Assembly (NCBI RefSeq): GCF_035762905.1
Contig: NZ_DASUCC010000077.1
Location: 124,001 to 188,000 of the forward strand
DNA length: 64,000 nucleotides
Reading direction: 5' to 3'
Source of the DNA: DASYTH01 sp035762905
Lineage (GTDB): Bacteria > Actinomycetota > Actinomycetes > Mycobacteriales > Pseudonocardiaceae
The notes beneath the pieces are model-generated. The model was not told the origin of the DNA and made no database searches. It saw only the letters and a list, made by a program, of their open reading frames with translations. Of this stretch, positions 31,569 to 39,936 are shown one piece after another. Each line of letters starts with the position of its first letter. The stretch's first letter is position 1. A program made the position numbers and the translations under genes.

Positions 31569-32966
31569 CTACAGACCCAGGTCCAGGTGCCGCAACGTGC
31601 TGTACAGCCCCATCACGGCCAGCGCAAGCGGCAGCACCACCGCGATGCAGATCGCCTCGATGATCTCCACGGTGCGCCGCAGCGGAGGCGAGAAGCGCTG
31701 TTCCGGGAAGATCACCCCGAGCACCAGCGACGCGGCCGCGATCAGGATCAGCGCGCCGAACACCCACAGCAGCCGGTCGGCCGGGTCGGACCCGATCAGC
31801 CAGCCGACCACGATGCCGGCCGCGGCGAACATCCCGGTGGCCAGCAGCGCGATCGCCTGGCTGCCGTTGGCGTACGTGCGGGCCCGCAGCAGCAGCACCA
31901 GCGTGGCGATGATGGCCAGGCTGACCCCCCACACGTCGCGCGCGCCGGCCGTGATGATCGCGCCGATCGCGGTGACCACGCCGCAGCCGACGATCATGCC
32001 GGTGAGGTACTCGTGGGCGAGCCCGGCCCGCTTCTCGATCGAGCGGTAGTCCGGGAACCCGGTGTCCTCCTTGAGATCCTCGGCGCTGCCGGGCACGTTG
32101 GGCAGCGGCAGCCGGGCCAGTTGGATGGTCAGCCGGGGCAGTAGGGACAGGGCGGCCAGCGCCACCGCGACGGTGCCGGCGGCGATGCCCGGCGCCGGGT
32201 GCGCGACCAGGGTGGCCACGGTGAACGCGATCACACCGAGCGCGGCCGCGCTGCCGGCGGCGACGAACGTGGTGACCCCGGAACCGATCAGCATGATCGA
32301 GGCGGCGGCCATGATCAGCACCAGCGCGCAGGCCAGCAGCAGGCTGGCCCGGCCGGTCTCCCCGGGAACGATGTAGAGCCCGCTGACGAACGCCATCGGC
32401 AGCCCGCCGGCCGCGGCGATCAGCACGCCGGCGGTCTCGGCCTGGTACGCCCGGGCGATCACGGCGCCGAGCGCGACCGCGAACACGGCGGTGGCGCCGG
32501 CCGCGATCGCGGCGCCGATCCGGTCGCCGCCGCCGATCGGCCCGGTGAGCAGCACGGTGACGGCGGCGGTGAGCAGCGCCAGCGTGGCGCCGATATAGCC
32601 GATCCGGTTGGCGGTCTGCTTGGTCCACGGCCGGTAGCTGTCCGGTGACGACTCGGCGATGGCGTCCACCACGTCGTCGAACAGCGGCGGCGGCGGGGTC
32701 TCCGAGCGGCGGCGCAGCTGCAGCATCTCGCCGTCGACCACGCTGAGCGAGGCCAGCGTCCGGCTGGGGTCGAGGGTGCCCTCGCCGAGCTTGGCCAGGC
32801 ACCAGCCGCCGTGCCGGGCGCCGCCGTCCGGGGTGGCCTCCTTGGCCATCTCCAGCAACATCGGCAGCAGATCGGCAACGGCGACGTCGGCCGGCAGCGC
32901 CACGTCGATGCGCGTTCTCGGGGCCACCACCGTCACCCGGCTGAACACGGTCGTACCGGTCGCCAC
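31569..32966 (-). CDS. eccD: Type VII secretion integral membrane protein EccD
   Basis: 465 residues from GTG 32966, which has AGGGGAC upstream. The N-terminal 90 residues form the ubiquitin-like YukD domain (VTVVAPRTRIDVALPADVAVADLLP, ending DGEMLQLRRR), then about 11 membrane helices starting IGYIGATLALLTAAVTVLL. EccD is the channel-lining subunit of the ESX membrane complex. It is divergent from eccC across a 159-bp region with a TAGTAT -10-like box at 33051-33056. Its stop lies 3 bp before mycP. Confidence 0.94.
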   Translation of the reverse strand: MATGTTVFSRVTVVAPRTRIDVALPADVAVADLLPMLLEMAKEATPDGGARHGGWCLAKLGEGTLDPSRTLASLSVVDGEMLQLRRRSETPPPPLFDDVVDAIAESSPDSYRPWTKQTANRIGYIGATLALLTAAVTVLLTGPIGGGDRIGAAIAAGATAVFAVALGAVIARAYQAETAGVLIAAAGGLPMAFVSGLYIVPGETGRASLLLACALVLIMAAASIMLIGSGVTTFVAAGSAAALGVIAFTVATLVAHPAPGIAAGTVAVALAALSLLPRLTIQLARLPLPNVPGSAEDLKEDTGFPDYRSIEKRAGLAHEYLTGMIVGCGVVTAIGAIITAGARDVWGVSLAIIATLVLLLRARTYANGSQAIALLATGMFAAAGIVVGWLIGSDPADRLLWVFGALILIAAASLVLGVIFPEQRFSPPLRRTVEIIEAICIAVVLPLALAVMGLYSTLRHLDLGL

Positions 32967-33125
32967 CGCAAGTCCCCTATCAGTTCGTTCCGTGCTGTTC
33001 CCGCACCGACCAGGTTTGCCGTTGCACACCCCGGCCGGTCGCGACGCCCCTAGTATGGCCTTGCCGGTCGCACCCTGTGTGTGGGTTCCGGCAACTGATG
33101 GTCGAACGAAGAGGGGTCCCCCGCG

Positions 33126-36100
33126 GTGAGCACGCTGCAGTTCAAGCGATCGCCCCGGTTGTCCGCGCCGCGCCAGCCGGGCGGCGAGGTGCACCTCGAG
33201 CCGCCACCCGAGGTGCCCAGGGTCATCCCGGGCAACATCGTGCTCAAGCTGCTACCGGCGGTCATGATCGTGGCGACCATCGGAATGATGGCGTTCATGT
33301 TCGTCGCGTTCCGCGGCAACCCGACCTCCCTGCTGTTCGGCGGCATGATGCTGATGTCGATGGTCGGCATGATGGCCGGCGGCGGCGGGCGCGGCGGCGG
33401 CCAGAAGAAGGCCGAGATGAACGAGGACCGCAAGGACTACCTGCGCTACCTCGGCCAGATGCGGGACCGCGCCCGGGAGGCCGCGCTGGATCAGCGGGCC
33501 GCGCTGGAGTGGGTGCACCCGGACCCGCAGGCGCTGTGGTCGATCGCCACCAGCCGGCGGATGTGGGAGCGCCGCCAGTCCGACGCGGACTTCTGCCACC
33601 TGCGCGCCGGCCGCGGCTCGCAGCGGCTGGCCACCCGGCTGGTGCCGCCGCAGACCGGCCCGGTCGACGAGCTGGAGCCGATCGCCACGCTGGCCCTGCG
33701 CCGGTTCGTCCGGGCCCACTCGATCGTCCCCGAGCTGCCCATCCAGATCGCCATCCGCGGCTTCGCCGCCGTGGGTCTGTCCGGTGAGCGGGAGCTGACC
33801 CGGGGTCTGGCCCGCGCGCTGATCGCGCAGCTGGTCACCTTCCACACCCCGGACGACGTGCTGATCGCCGTGGTCACCGCGGGCAAGGCCAAGCAGGAGT
33901 GGGAGTGGGCCAAGTGGCTGCCGCACGTGCAGCACCCGCTCATGGTCGACGGCATCGGTCAGCTGCGGATGATGGCCGGCTCGCTGAGCCAGGTCGAGGA
34001 GTGGCTGGACGAGGAGCTGCGGGACCGGCAGCGGTTCACCCGCAACGCGCCGCCGCAGCCGGACCAGCCGCACATTCTGATCGTGATCGACGACGGCGAG
34101 GTGACCCGCGAGGAGCAGATCCTGCTCGAGGAGGGCCTGGTCGGCGTCACGCTGCTGGACCTGTCCGAGTGCCTCGGCACGCTGACCGCGCGGCGCGGCC
34201 TGCGCCTCGTGGTGGAGGAGGACCGGCTGGGGGCGCGCAGCGCGAGCGGCGTCGAGTGGTTCGCCCGCCCGGACCGGCTCACCGTGGCCGAGGCGGAAGC
34301 CTTGTCCCGCAAGCTTTCCCCGTGGCGGCTGGGCGCGGCCGCGGCCGACGTCGGGGACGAGGAGCCGCTGCTGTCCAACCCGACGCTGCTCGAGCTGCTC
34401 GGGATCGCCGGCGACCCGATGACCTTCGACGTGCAGCAGGCGTGGCGACCGCGCTCGATCCGGGACCGCTACCGGGTTCCGTTCGGGGTCGGCGAGTTCG
34501 GCCAGCCGGTGGAGCTGGACATCAAGGAAGCCGCGATGGAGGGCATGGGCCCGCACGGCCTGTGCATCGGTGCGACCGGATCCGGCAAGTCGGAGTTCCT
34601 GCGCACCCTGGTGCTCGGCATGCTGGCCACGCACTCGTCCTCGACGCTGAACTTCGTGCTGGTCGACTTCAAGGGTGGCGCGACGTTCCTCGGCCTGGAC
34701 AAGGCGCCGCACGTCGCCGCGACGATCACCAACCTGCAGGACCAGCTGATCCTGGTCGACCGCATGAAGGACGCGCTGGCCGGTGAGATGAACCGGCGCC
34801 AGGAGGCGCTGAAGAACGGCGGCAACTTCAAGAACGTCTGGGAGTACGAGCGGGCCAGGGAGAACGGCGCGGACCTGGATCCGTTGCCGGCGCTGTTCAT
34901 CGTGGTGGACGAGTTCTCCGAGCTGCTGTCCGCCAAGCCGGACTTCATCGACCTGTTCGTGGCGATCGGGCGGCTCGGCCGCTCGCTGCAGATGCACATG
35001 CTGCTGGCCTCGCAGCGCCTCGAGGAGGGCAAGCTGCGCGGCCTGGACTCCCACCTGTCCTACCGGATCGGTCTGAAGACGTTCTCCGCGGCCGAGTCCC
35101 GGGCCGCGATCGGGGTGCCGGACGCGTTCGAGCTGCCGTCGATTCCGGGCTCCGGTTACCTGAAGTTCGACACCTCCACGATGGTCCGGTTCAAGGCGGC
35201 CTACGTCTCCGGCCCGTACCGCCCGGCCGGCATCACCGCGGCCGGCCCGTCCGCGCCGGTCACCGGCGACCGGCGGGCGAAGCTGTTCGTGCCGGACTAC
35301 GTGGAGATCCCGAAGGAGCCGGAGCGGCCGCGCGAGGTGCTGCAGGAGGCGCCGAAGCCGGAGAGCAGCAACCCGACCGAACCGAGCGAGCTGGACGTGG
35401 TCGTGTCCCGGCTGGTCGGTCAGGGCCCGCCGGCGCACGAGGTGTGGTTGCCGCCGCTGGACACCCCGAACTCGCTGGACACGCTGCTGCCGCCGTTGCA
35501 GCCCACCGAGGACCGCGGCCTGTCGCCGGTCGGGTTCTTCGGCAACGGCCGGTTGCAGCCGCCGCTCGGCCTGATCGACAAGCCGTTCGAGCAGCGCCGT
35601 GACCTGCTGTGGGCCGACTTCTCCGGTGCGGCCGGGCACGCCGCCGTGGCCGGCGGCCCGCAGTCCGGCAAGTCGATGCTGTTGCGCACGCTGGTGATGT
35701 CGATGGCGCTCACGCACACGCCGGAGGAGGTGCAGTTCTACTGCATCGACCTCGGCGGCGGCACGATGGGCACGCTGGAGAGCGTGCCGCACGTCGGCGG
35801 GGTGGCCGGCCGGCTGGAGCCGGACAAGGTGCGCCGGATGGTGGCCGAGGTGTCCAGCCTGGTGAACCAGCGGGAACTGCTGTTCCGCAACCGGGCGATC
35901 GACTCGATGACCGACTTCCGCAACCGCAAGCGGCGCGGTGAGCTCAAGGAGGACCCGTGGGGGGACGTCTTCCTGATCATCGACGGCTGGCTGAACTTCC
36001 GGCAGGAGTTCGAGGCCATCGAGATGCAGGTGGTCAACCTGGCGTCCCAGGGTCTGTCCTACGGCGTGCACGTGATCGTGTCGGCGAACCGCTGGGCGGA

Positions 36101-37124
36101 GATCCGGCCGGCGCTCAAGGACCTGCTCGGCACCCGGTTCGAGCTGCGCCTCGGTGATCCCAGCGAGTCCGAAGTGGACCGTCGGGTCGCGGTGAACGTG
36201 CCGGAGGGCCACCCTGGCCGCGGTCTGTCCCGGGACAAGCTGCACTTCCTGGTCGGCCTGCCGCGGATCGACGGCTCGTCCAACGACGAGGACGTGGCGG
36301 CCGGCGTGCAGGACGCGATCGCGAAGATCCGCGGCGGCTGGCGGGGCCGGCACGCGCCCAAGGTCCGGCTGCTGCCCGATCTGCTGCCGTACGCGGATCT
36401 GCTGGCCCAGGACGGAAAGCGCGGCGAGTCGCGGCTGGTGCCGATCGGGGTCAACGAGGACGCGCTGGCCCCGGTGTACCTGGACTTCGACGCCGAGCCG
36501 CACTTCATGGCGTTCATGGACGGCGAGTCGGGCAAGACCAACCTGCTGCGCACGATCGTCCGCGGCATCACCGAGCGGTACACCGCCAAGGAGGCGGTCA
36601 TCATCCTGGTCGACTACCGGCGGACCATGCTCGGGTTCGTCGAGTCCGACCACCTGCTCGGCTACGCGGTGTCCTCCAACCAGCTCGGCGGCATGGTCGG
36701 TGACATCCGCAACTCGATGACGAAACGGTTGCCCGGGCCGGACGTGACCCAGGAGCAGCTGCGCAACCGGTCCTGGTGGAAGGGGCCGGAGCTGTTCGTG
36801 GTGGTCGACGACTACGACCTGGTGGCCACCCAGGCCGGCAACCCGCTGCAGCCGATCGCGGAGTTCCTGGCCCAGGCCAAGGACGTCGGCCTGCACGTGG
36901 TGGCCGTGCGGCGCACCGGTGGCGCCGGCCGGGCCATGTACGACCCGGTGCTCGGCAAGCTGAAGGAGATCGCCAGCCCCGGCCTGATCGGCAGCGGCAG
37001 CAAGGACGAGGGTCCGTTGCTCGGCAACGTGAAGCCGTCCGCGATGCCGCCCGGCCGGGGCACCCTGGTCAGTCGGAAGGTGGGCCAGCAGCTGATGCAC
37101 GTCGCCTGGATCCAGCCCGAGTGA
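33126..37124 (+). CDS. eccC: Type VII secretion ATPase EccC (fused EccCa-EccCb)
   Basis: 1,332 residues. Two N-terminal membrane helices (IVLKLLPAVMIVATIGMMAFMF and SLLFGGMMLMSMVGMMAG), then a DUF-type stalk and three FtsK/SpoIIIE ATPase domains with Walker A at about 482 (GATGSGKSE), 843 (GGPQSGKSM) and 1132 (MDGESGKTN). Only domain 1 has the full Walker B with Glu (FIVVDEF); domains 2 and 3 read LIIDGW and VVVDDYD. It is the motor that recognises WXG100 and YxxxD substrates. GTG 33126 has AGAGGGG upstream; the stop overlaps the next gene. Confidence 0.96.
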   Translation: MSTLQFKRSPRLSAPRQPGGEVHLEPPPEVPRVIPGNIVLKLLPAVMIVATIGMMAFMFVAFRGNPTSLLFGGMMLMSMVGMMAGGGGRGGGQKKAEMNEDRKDYLRYLGQMRDRAREAALDQRAALEWVHPDPQALWSIATSRRMWERRQSDADFCHLRAGRGSQRLATRLVPPQTGPVDELEPIATLALRRFVRAHSIVPELPIQIAIRGFAAVGLSGERELTRGLARALIAQLVTFHTPDDVLIAVVTAGKAKQEWEWAKWLPHVQHPLMVDGIGQLRMMAGSLSQVEEWLDEELRDRQRFTRNAPPQPDQPHILIVIDDGEVTREEQILLEEGLVGVTLLDLSECLGTLTARRGLRLVVEEDRLGARSASGVEWFARPDRLTVAEAEALSRKLSPWRLGAAAADVGDEEPLLSNPTLLELLGIAGDPMTFDVQQAWRPRSIRDRYRVPFGVGEFGQPVELDIKEAAMEGMGPHGLCIGATGSGKSEFLRTLVLGMLATHSSSTLNFVLVDFKGGATFLGLDKAPHVAATITNLQDQLILVDRMKDALAGEMNRRQEALKNGGNFKNVWEYERARENGADLDPLPALFIVVDEFSELLSAKPDFIDLFVAIGRLGRSLQMHMLLASQRLEEGKLRGLDSHLSYRIGLKTFSAAESRAAIGVPDAFELPSIPGSGYLKFDTSTMVRFKAAYVSGPYRPAGITAAGPSAPVTGDRRAKLFVPDYVEIPKEPERPREVLQEAPKPESSNPTEPSELDVVVSRLVGQGPPAHEVWLPPLDTPNSLDTLLPPLQPTEDRGLSPVGFFGNGRLQPPLGLIDKPFEQRRDLLWADFSGAAGHAAVAGGPQSGKSMLLRTLVMSMALTHTPEEVQFYCIDLGGGTMGTLESVPHVGGVAGRLEPDKVRRMVAEVSSLVNQRELLFRNRAIDSMTDFRNRKRRGELKEDPWGDVFLIIDGWLNFRQEFEAIEMQVVNLASQGLSYGVHVIVSANRWAEIRPALKDLLGTRFELRLGDPSESEVDRRVAVNVPEGHPGRGLSRDKLHFLVGLPRIDGSSNDEDVAAGVQDAIAKIRGGWRGRHAPKVRLLPDLLPYADLLAQDGKRGESRLVPIGVNEDALAPVYLDFDAEPHFMAFMDGESGKTNLLRTIVRGITERYTAKEAVIILVDYRRTMLGFVESDHLLGYAVSSNQLGGMVGDIRNSMTKRLPGPDVTQEQLRNRSWWKGPELFVVVDDYDLVATQAGNPLQPIAEFLAQAKDVGLHVVAVRRTGGAGRAMYDPVLGKLKEIASPGLIGSGSKDEGPLLGNVKPSAMPPGRGTLVSRKVGQQLMHVAWIQPE

Positions 37125-38872
37125 CGGTTCGGGTCGCGGTCGACTTTGGCACGTCGAGCACCTGCATCGCCGTGTCGGTCAACGGCCGCGAGCCGCAGGT
37201 GGTCGCGGTGGACGGAAACCCGCTGATGTCCTCGGCGGTCTACGCCGCGCCGCAGGGCACGCTGTTCGTCGGCCAGGAGGCGGACCGGCAGGCCGCGATC
37301 GACCCGTCGCGCTACGAGCCGCACCCCAAGCGCCGGATCGACGAGCCGGAGCTGTTGCTCGGCAACACGGTGATCGCGGTGCGCGAGGTGATCCGCGCGG
37401 TGCTCGGCCGCGCGGTCGCCGAGGCCCGGCGGGTGACCGGCGGGGCGGCGGTGGACCAGTTGGTGCTCACCCATCCGGCGGACTGGGGCGGGGTGCGCAC
37501 CCGGGTGCTGCGGACGGCGGCGACCGGGCTGGCCACGACGATCGTGCTGGTGCCGGAGCCGGTGGCGGCCGCGGTGTTCCACGCGGCGAGCTTCCCACCC
37601 ACCCGCGGCGCGCCGGACCGGGCGCTGGCCGTGCTCGACGTCGGCGGCGGCACGGTGGACGTGAGCGTGGTGCGCCGGGCGCCTGCGGTGGGCGGCCGGC
37701 CGCCGGCCTACCAGGTGCTGGCCACCCGCGGCGATCCCAGCTTCGGCGGCGCGGACGTGGACCAGTTGCTGCTCGAGCACGTCGGCGCGCTGGTGTCCAA
37801 CATCGACCCGGACGCCTGGCGGTCCCTGATCGAGGGCCGGCAACTGCCGGACCGCAGACGCCGGCGGGTGATCCACCAGGATGTCCGCGGTGCCAAGGAA
37901 ACCCTGTCCCGGCACGCCTACACCGACGTTCCGCTGCCGCCGCCGTTCCCGGACGCGCACGTCACCAGGGCCGACCTGGAGCGGCTGATCGGCGACCAGC
38001 TGTCCCGGGCCGCCGAGCTGACCGAGGCCACCATTCGGACCGCGGGGCTCGCCCCGGCCCAGCTGTCCGGGATCTTCCTGGTCGGCGGGTCGAGCCGGAT
38101 CCCGATGATCGCCCGGCTGGTGCACCGGCGCCTCGGGGTGGTGCCGACCACGTTGGACCAGCCGGAAACCGTGGTGGCCAGGGGTGCGCTGCGCGCGGTC
38201 GGCGCCGAGCCGGACCGCACCGGGGTGGTCGGGGCCGCAACCGTGGCCGCGGCCGAGCGGCCGACCGCCCGGGTCACCGCCCGCGCGCCCGCGCCGCCAC
38301 CGGGCCCGGCGCTCCCGCCGCCGCCCACGTCCGCGCCGCGCCGCCGCCGGCTGGTCTGGCTCGCCGCCGCCGCGGTGGCGGTGCTGGCCGGCACCACGAT
38401 CACCCTGCTGCTCACCCTTGGCGGCGGGGACGAGCCACCGCCGGGCCGACTGATCGCGCAGTACGAGTACCAGTTCAGCCTGCCGTCCGGCTGGACCCAG
38501 ACCGGCGGCGAGGCCGGCAAGCTGCGGACCGAGGTCAAGCCGGTGGGGGCCGAGAGCGGCCAGGACCGGATCCTGGTCGACCAGCGGCGGCTGGCCTTCG
38601 ACAGCCGCACCGACCGGCCTCGGGTGCTGAACAAGCTGCGTTCGGACTTCGAGAACGCCGGCTCGTTCAGCGACTACCAGGAGAACGCCAGCTTCGCCGG
38701 CCGGAACGTGATCAGCTATCGGGAGAATCTGCCGAACAGCCGGGTGGACTGGTACGTCCTGTTTGACGCGCACACCCAGGTCAACATCGGTTGCCAGTAC
38801 ACCGAGTCCGGTGCGCGGACGGTCCGGCCGGCCTGCGAGACCGTCGTGCGGACGATGAAGATCACCGAATGA
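37121..38872 (+). CDS. Hsp70-like ATPase fused to a type VII-associated C-terminal domain
   Basis: 583 residues. The N-terminal 370 form an actin/Hsp70-type ATPase: VDFGTSSTCIAV (phosphate 1), LDVGGGTVDVSVV (phosphate 2) and IFLVGGSSRIPMI (adenosine). A Pro-rich linker and one membrane helix (LVWLAAAAVAVLAGTTITLLL) lead to a C-terminal domain with YEYQFSLPSGWTQTG, resembling the Rv3446c-family domain of ESX-4 loci. No Hsp70 peptide-binding domain is seen. GTG 37121 overlaps the eccC stop, so the two are coupled and this protein is probably part of the secretion machine. Confidence 0.88.
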   Translation: MTVRVAVDFGTSSTCIAVSVNGREPQVVAVDGNPLMSSAVYAAPQGTLFVGQEADRQAAIDPSRYEPHPKRRIDEPELLLGNTVIAVREVIRAVLGRAVAEARRVTGGAAVDQLVLTHPADWGGVRTRVLRTAATGLATTIVLVPEPVAAAVFHAASFPPTRGAPDRALAVLDVGGGTVDVSVVRRAPAVGGRPPAYQVLATRGDPSFGGADVDQLLLEHVGALVSNIDPDAWRSLIEGRQLPDRRRRRVIHQDVRGAKETLSRHAYTDVPLPPPFPDAHVTRADLERLIGDQLSRAAELTEATIRTAGLAPAQLSGIFLVGGSSRIPMIARLVHRRLGVVPTTLDQPETVVARGALRAVGAEPDRTGVVGAATVAAAERPTARVTARAPAPPPGPALPPPPTSAPRRRRLVWLAAAAVAVLAGTTITLLLTLGGGDEPPPGRLIAQYEYQFSLPSGWTQTGGEAGKLRTEVKPVGAESGQDRILVDQRRLAFDSRTDRPRVLNKLRSDFENAGSFSDYQENASFAGRNVISYRENLPNSRVDWYVLFDAHTQVNIGCQYTESGARTVRPACETVVRTMKITE

Positions 38873-39015
38873 GGAGACATTTCGCAACCGCGAATCGGCC
38901 CCTCAGTTGACCATTGGGCCCGACAATTTCCGTCGATCTGCGATGTGGTAGGGCAATCCGCGCCGGTGGTGAACCCGCAGCTAGCCGGCCTGCGCCGCGT
39001 TTTCCGGGGCAGAAG

Positions 39016-39033
39016 TGTGCGCTTTCGCACACG
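39016..39033. terminator. Hairpin downstream of the Hsp70-like gene
   Basis: GTGTGCG, loop CTTT, CGCACAC: a perfect 7-bp stem, 143 bp beyond the stop. It may end the eccC message and so separate it from esxU-esxT. Confidence 0.45.
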
Positions 39034-39127
39034 CCTGGGACCGGCCGCGTTCGCCCATCGTTGCGGCATCGGTTACCGGATGCGGCGTTCACGCTAGCAA
39101 CGACCTGCCCGTAACCGGGGACAGCGC

Positions 39128-39154
39128 GGAACCGGACCTGGCAGGGTGTCGTCG
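39128..39154 (+). promoter_or_regulatory. SigM-type ECF promoter (GGAACC-N16-CGTCG) of esxU-esxT
   Basis: GGAACC at 39128-39133 and CGTCG at 39150-39154 with a 16-base spacer. This matches the consensus reported for the mycobacterial ECF factor SigM (GGAAC-N16-18-CGTC), whose regulon includes esxU and esxT. The expected start near 39160 leaves a leader of about 55 bases to ATG 39215. No sigma factor of that type is in the window. Confidence 0.6.
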
Positions 39155-39214
39155 TAACACCGTACGAAACGATCAGAGTACGGAGTACCGACCCGAAGAA
39201 GGGGGCTTGACCTC

Positions 39215-39523
39215 ATGGCAATGTTCGCCGCCGGAGCACCGGAACTGACCCGAGCCGGCCAGGAAATGGTGGACACCAACGAGCAGCTCATGGACCAGGC
39301 TCGGCAGCTCGCCGCGGCGATCGACGCCGTCGTCTGGGATGGTGCCGCGAAGGTCGCGTTCGTGAGCCTGATGACGAAGTTCGCCGAGGACACCCAGAAG
39401 CTGAACGACAGCCTGATGCGGATCTCCGAGGAGATCGCCGCGTCGTCCACCGCCTACCAGGCTCAGGACGAGCAGGCGCAGAGCGACCTGTCCGCGATCA
39501 CGAGCGCCCTCGACGGCATCTGA
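39215..39523 (+). CDS. esxU: WXG100-family secreted protein, EsxU position
   Basis: 102 residues, two helices with the turn Trp41-x-Gly43 (VWDGAAK) and the export signal Tyr81-x3-Asp85 (YQAQD) just after helix 2. The pair with the next gene, before rplM, is the ESX-4 esxU-esxT arrangement. The first helix starts after MAMFAAGAPELTRAG. It would form a heterodimer with the next product and be the first exported substrate of the adjacent EccC/EccD machine. A GAAGGGGG site lies upstream of ATG 39215. Confidence 0.88.
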   Translation: MAMFAAGAPELTRAGQEMVDTNEQLMDQARQLAAAIDAVVWDGAAKVAFVSLMTKFAEDTQKLNDSLMRISEEIAASSTAYQAQDEQAQSDLSAITSALDGI

Positions 39524-39576
39524 TCCGCTCCGCGAACCTTCCCGACAACCCAACCTGAGACTTGAGAGAGGAAAGT

Positions 39577-39873
39577 ATGAACGGCGACGGCTACATGCGG
39601 TATGACTTCAACGCGATCGGTGAGCTTGCCGGCAGCATCAACGGCCGAGTGCAGGCGATCCAGACGCTGGTCGAGGACCTGCGGGCCAAGGTGGACAACC
39701 TGTCCAGCATGTACGAGGGTGCCGCTTCGGCCGGCTTCCAGCAGACCCGGACCACGTGGAACTCCGCGGCCGACAGCCTCAACGCTGTGCTGGCCCGGAT
39801 CGCGGTCGCGGTGAACAAGACCAACGAGGACGCCCAGAACACCGAGCGGCTGAACACCGGCCGCTGGGGCTGA
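39577..39873 (+). CDS. esxT: WXG100-like protein with Tyr in place of Trp, EsxT position
   Basis: 98 residues from ATG 39577, preceded by GAGAGGAAAG. Two helices meet at Tyr46-Glu-Gly48, where Trp is usual. Helix 2 has the TTWNSAADSLNAVLARIAVAV pattern also found in mycobacterial EsxT, whose turn is degenerate as well. No YxxxD signal is present, so export would depend on the EsxU-like partner. The frame is open from 39562, without a ribosome site there. A strong hairpin follows. Confidence 0.85.
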   Translation: MNGDGYMRYDFNAIGELAGSINGRVQAIQTLVEDLRAKVDNLSSMYEGAASAGFQQTRTTWNSAADSLNAVLARIAVAVNKTNEDAQNTERLNTGRWG

Positions 39874-39899
39874 GCCGCCCTTCGGTTACGGACAACGAA

Positions 39900-39923
39900 G
39901 CCCCGGGAGCATTCTCCCGGGGC
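39900..39923. terminator. Strong bidirectional terminator after esxT
   Basis: GCCCCGGGAG, loop CATT, CTCCCGGGGC: perfect 10-bp stem followed by CGTTGTTTG on the plus strand. It lies between esxT and the convergent lipoprotein gene and suits both. Confidence 0.85.
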
Positions 39924-39936
39924 CGTTGTTTGTCCA

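Larger units (their letters stand above)
38873..39214. other. 342-bp gap upstream of esxU-esxT: no gene, regulatory content
   Basis: No plausible ORF has coding character here. It holds the hairpin at 39016-39033, a SigM-type promoter at 39128-39154, and an inverted repeat CCGTAC-N12-GTACGG (39160-39165 and 39178-39183) beside the expected transcription start near 39160. GGTTACCGG occurs at 39071-39079. Confidence 0.6.
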
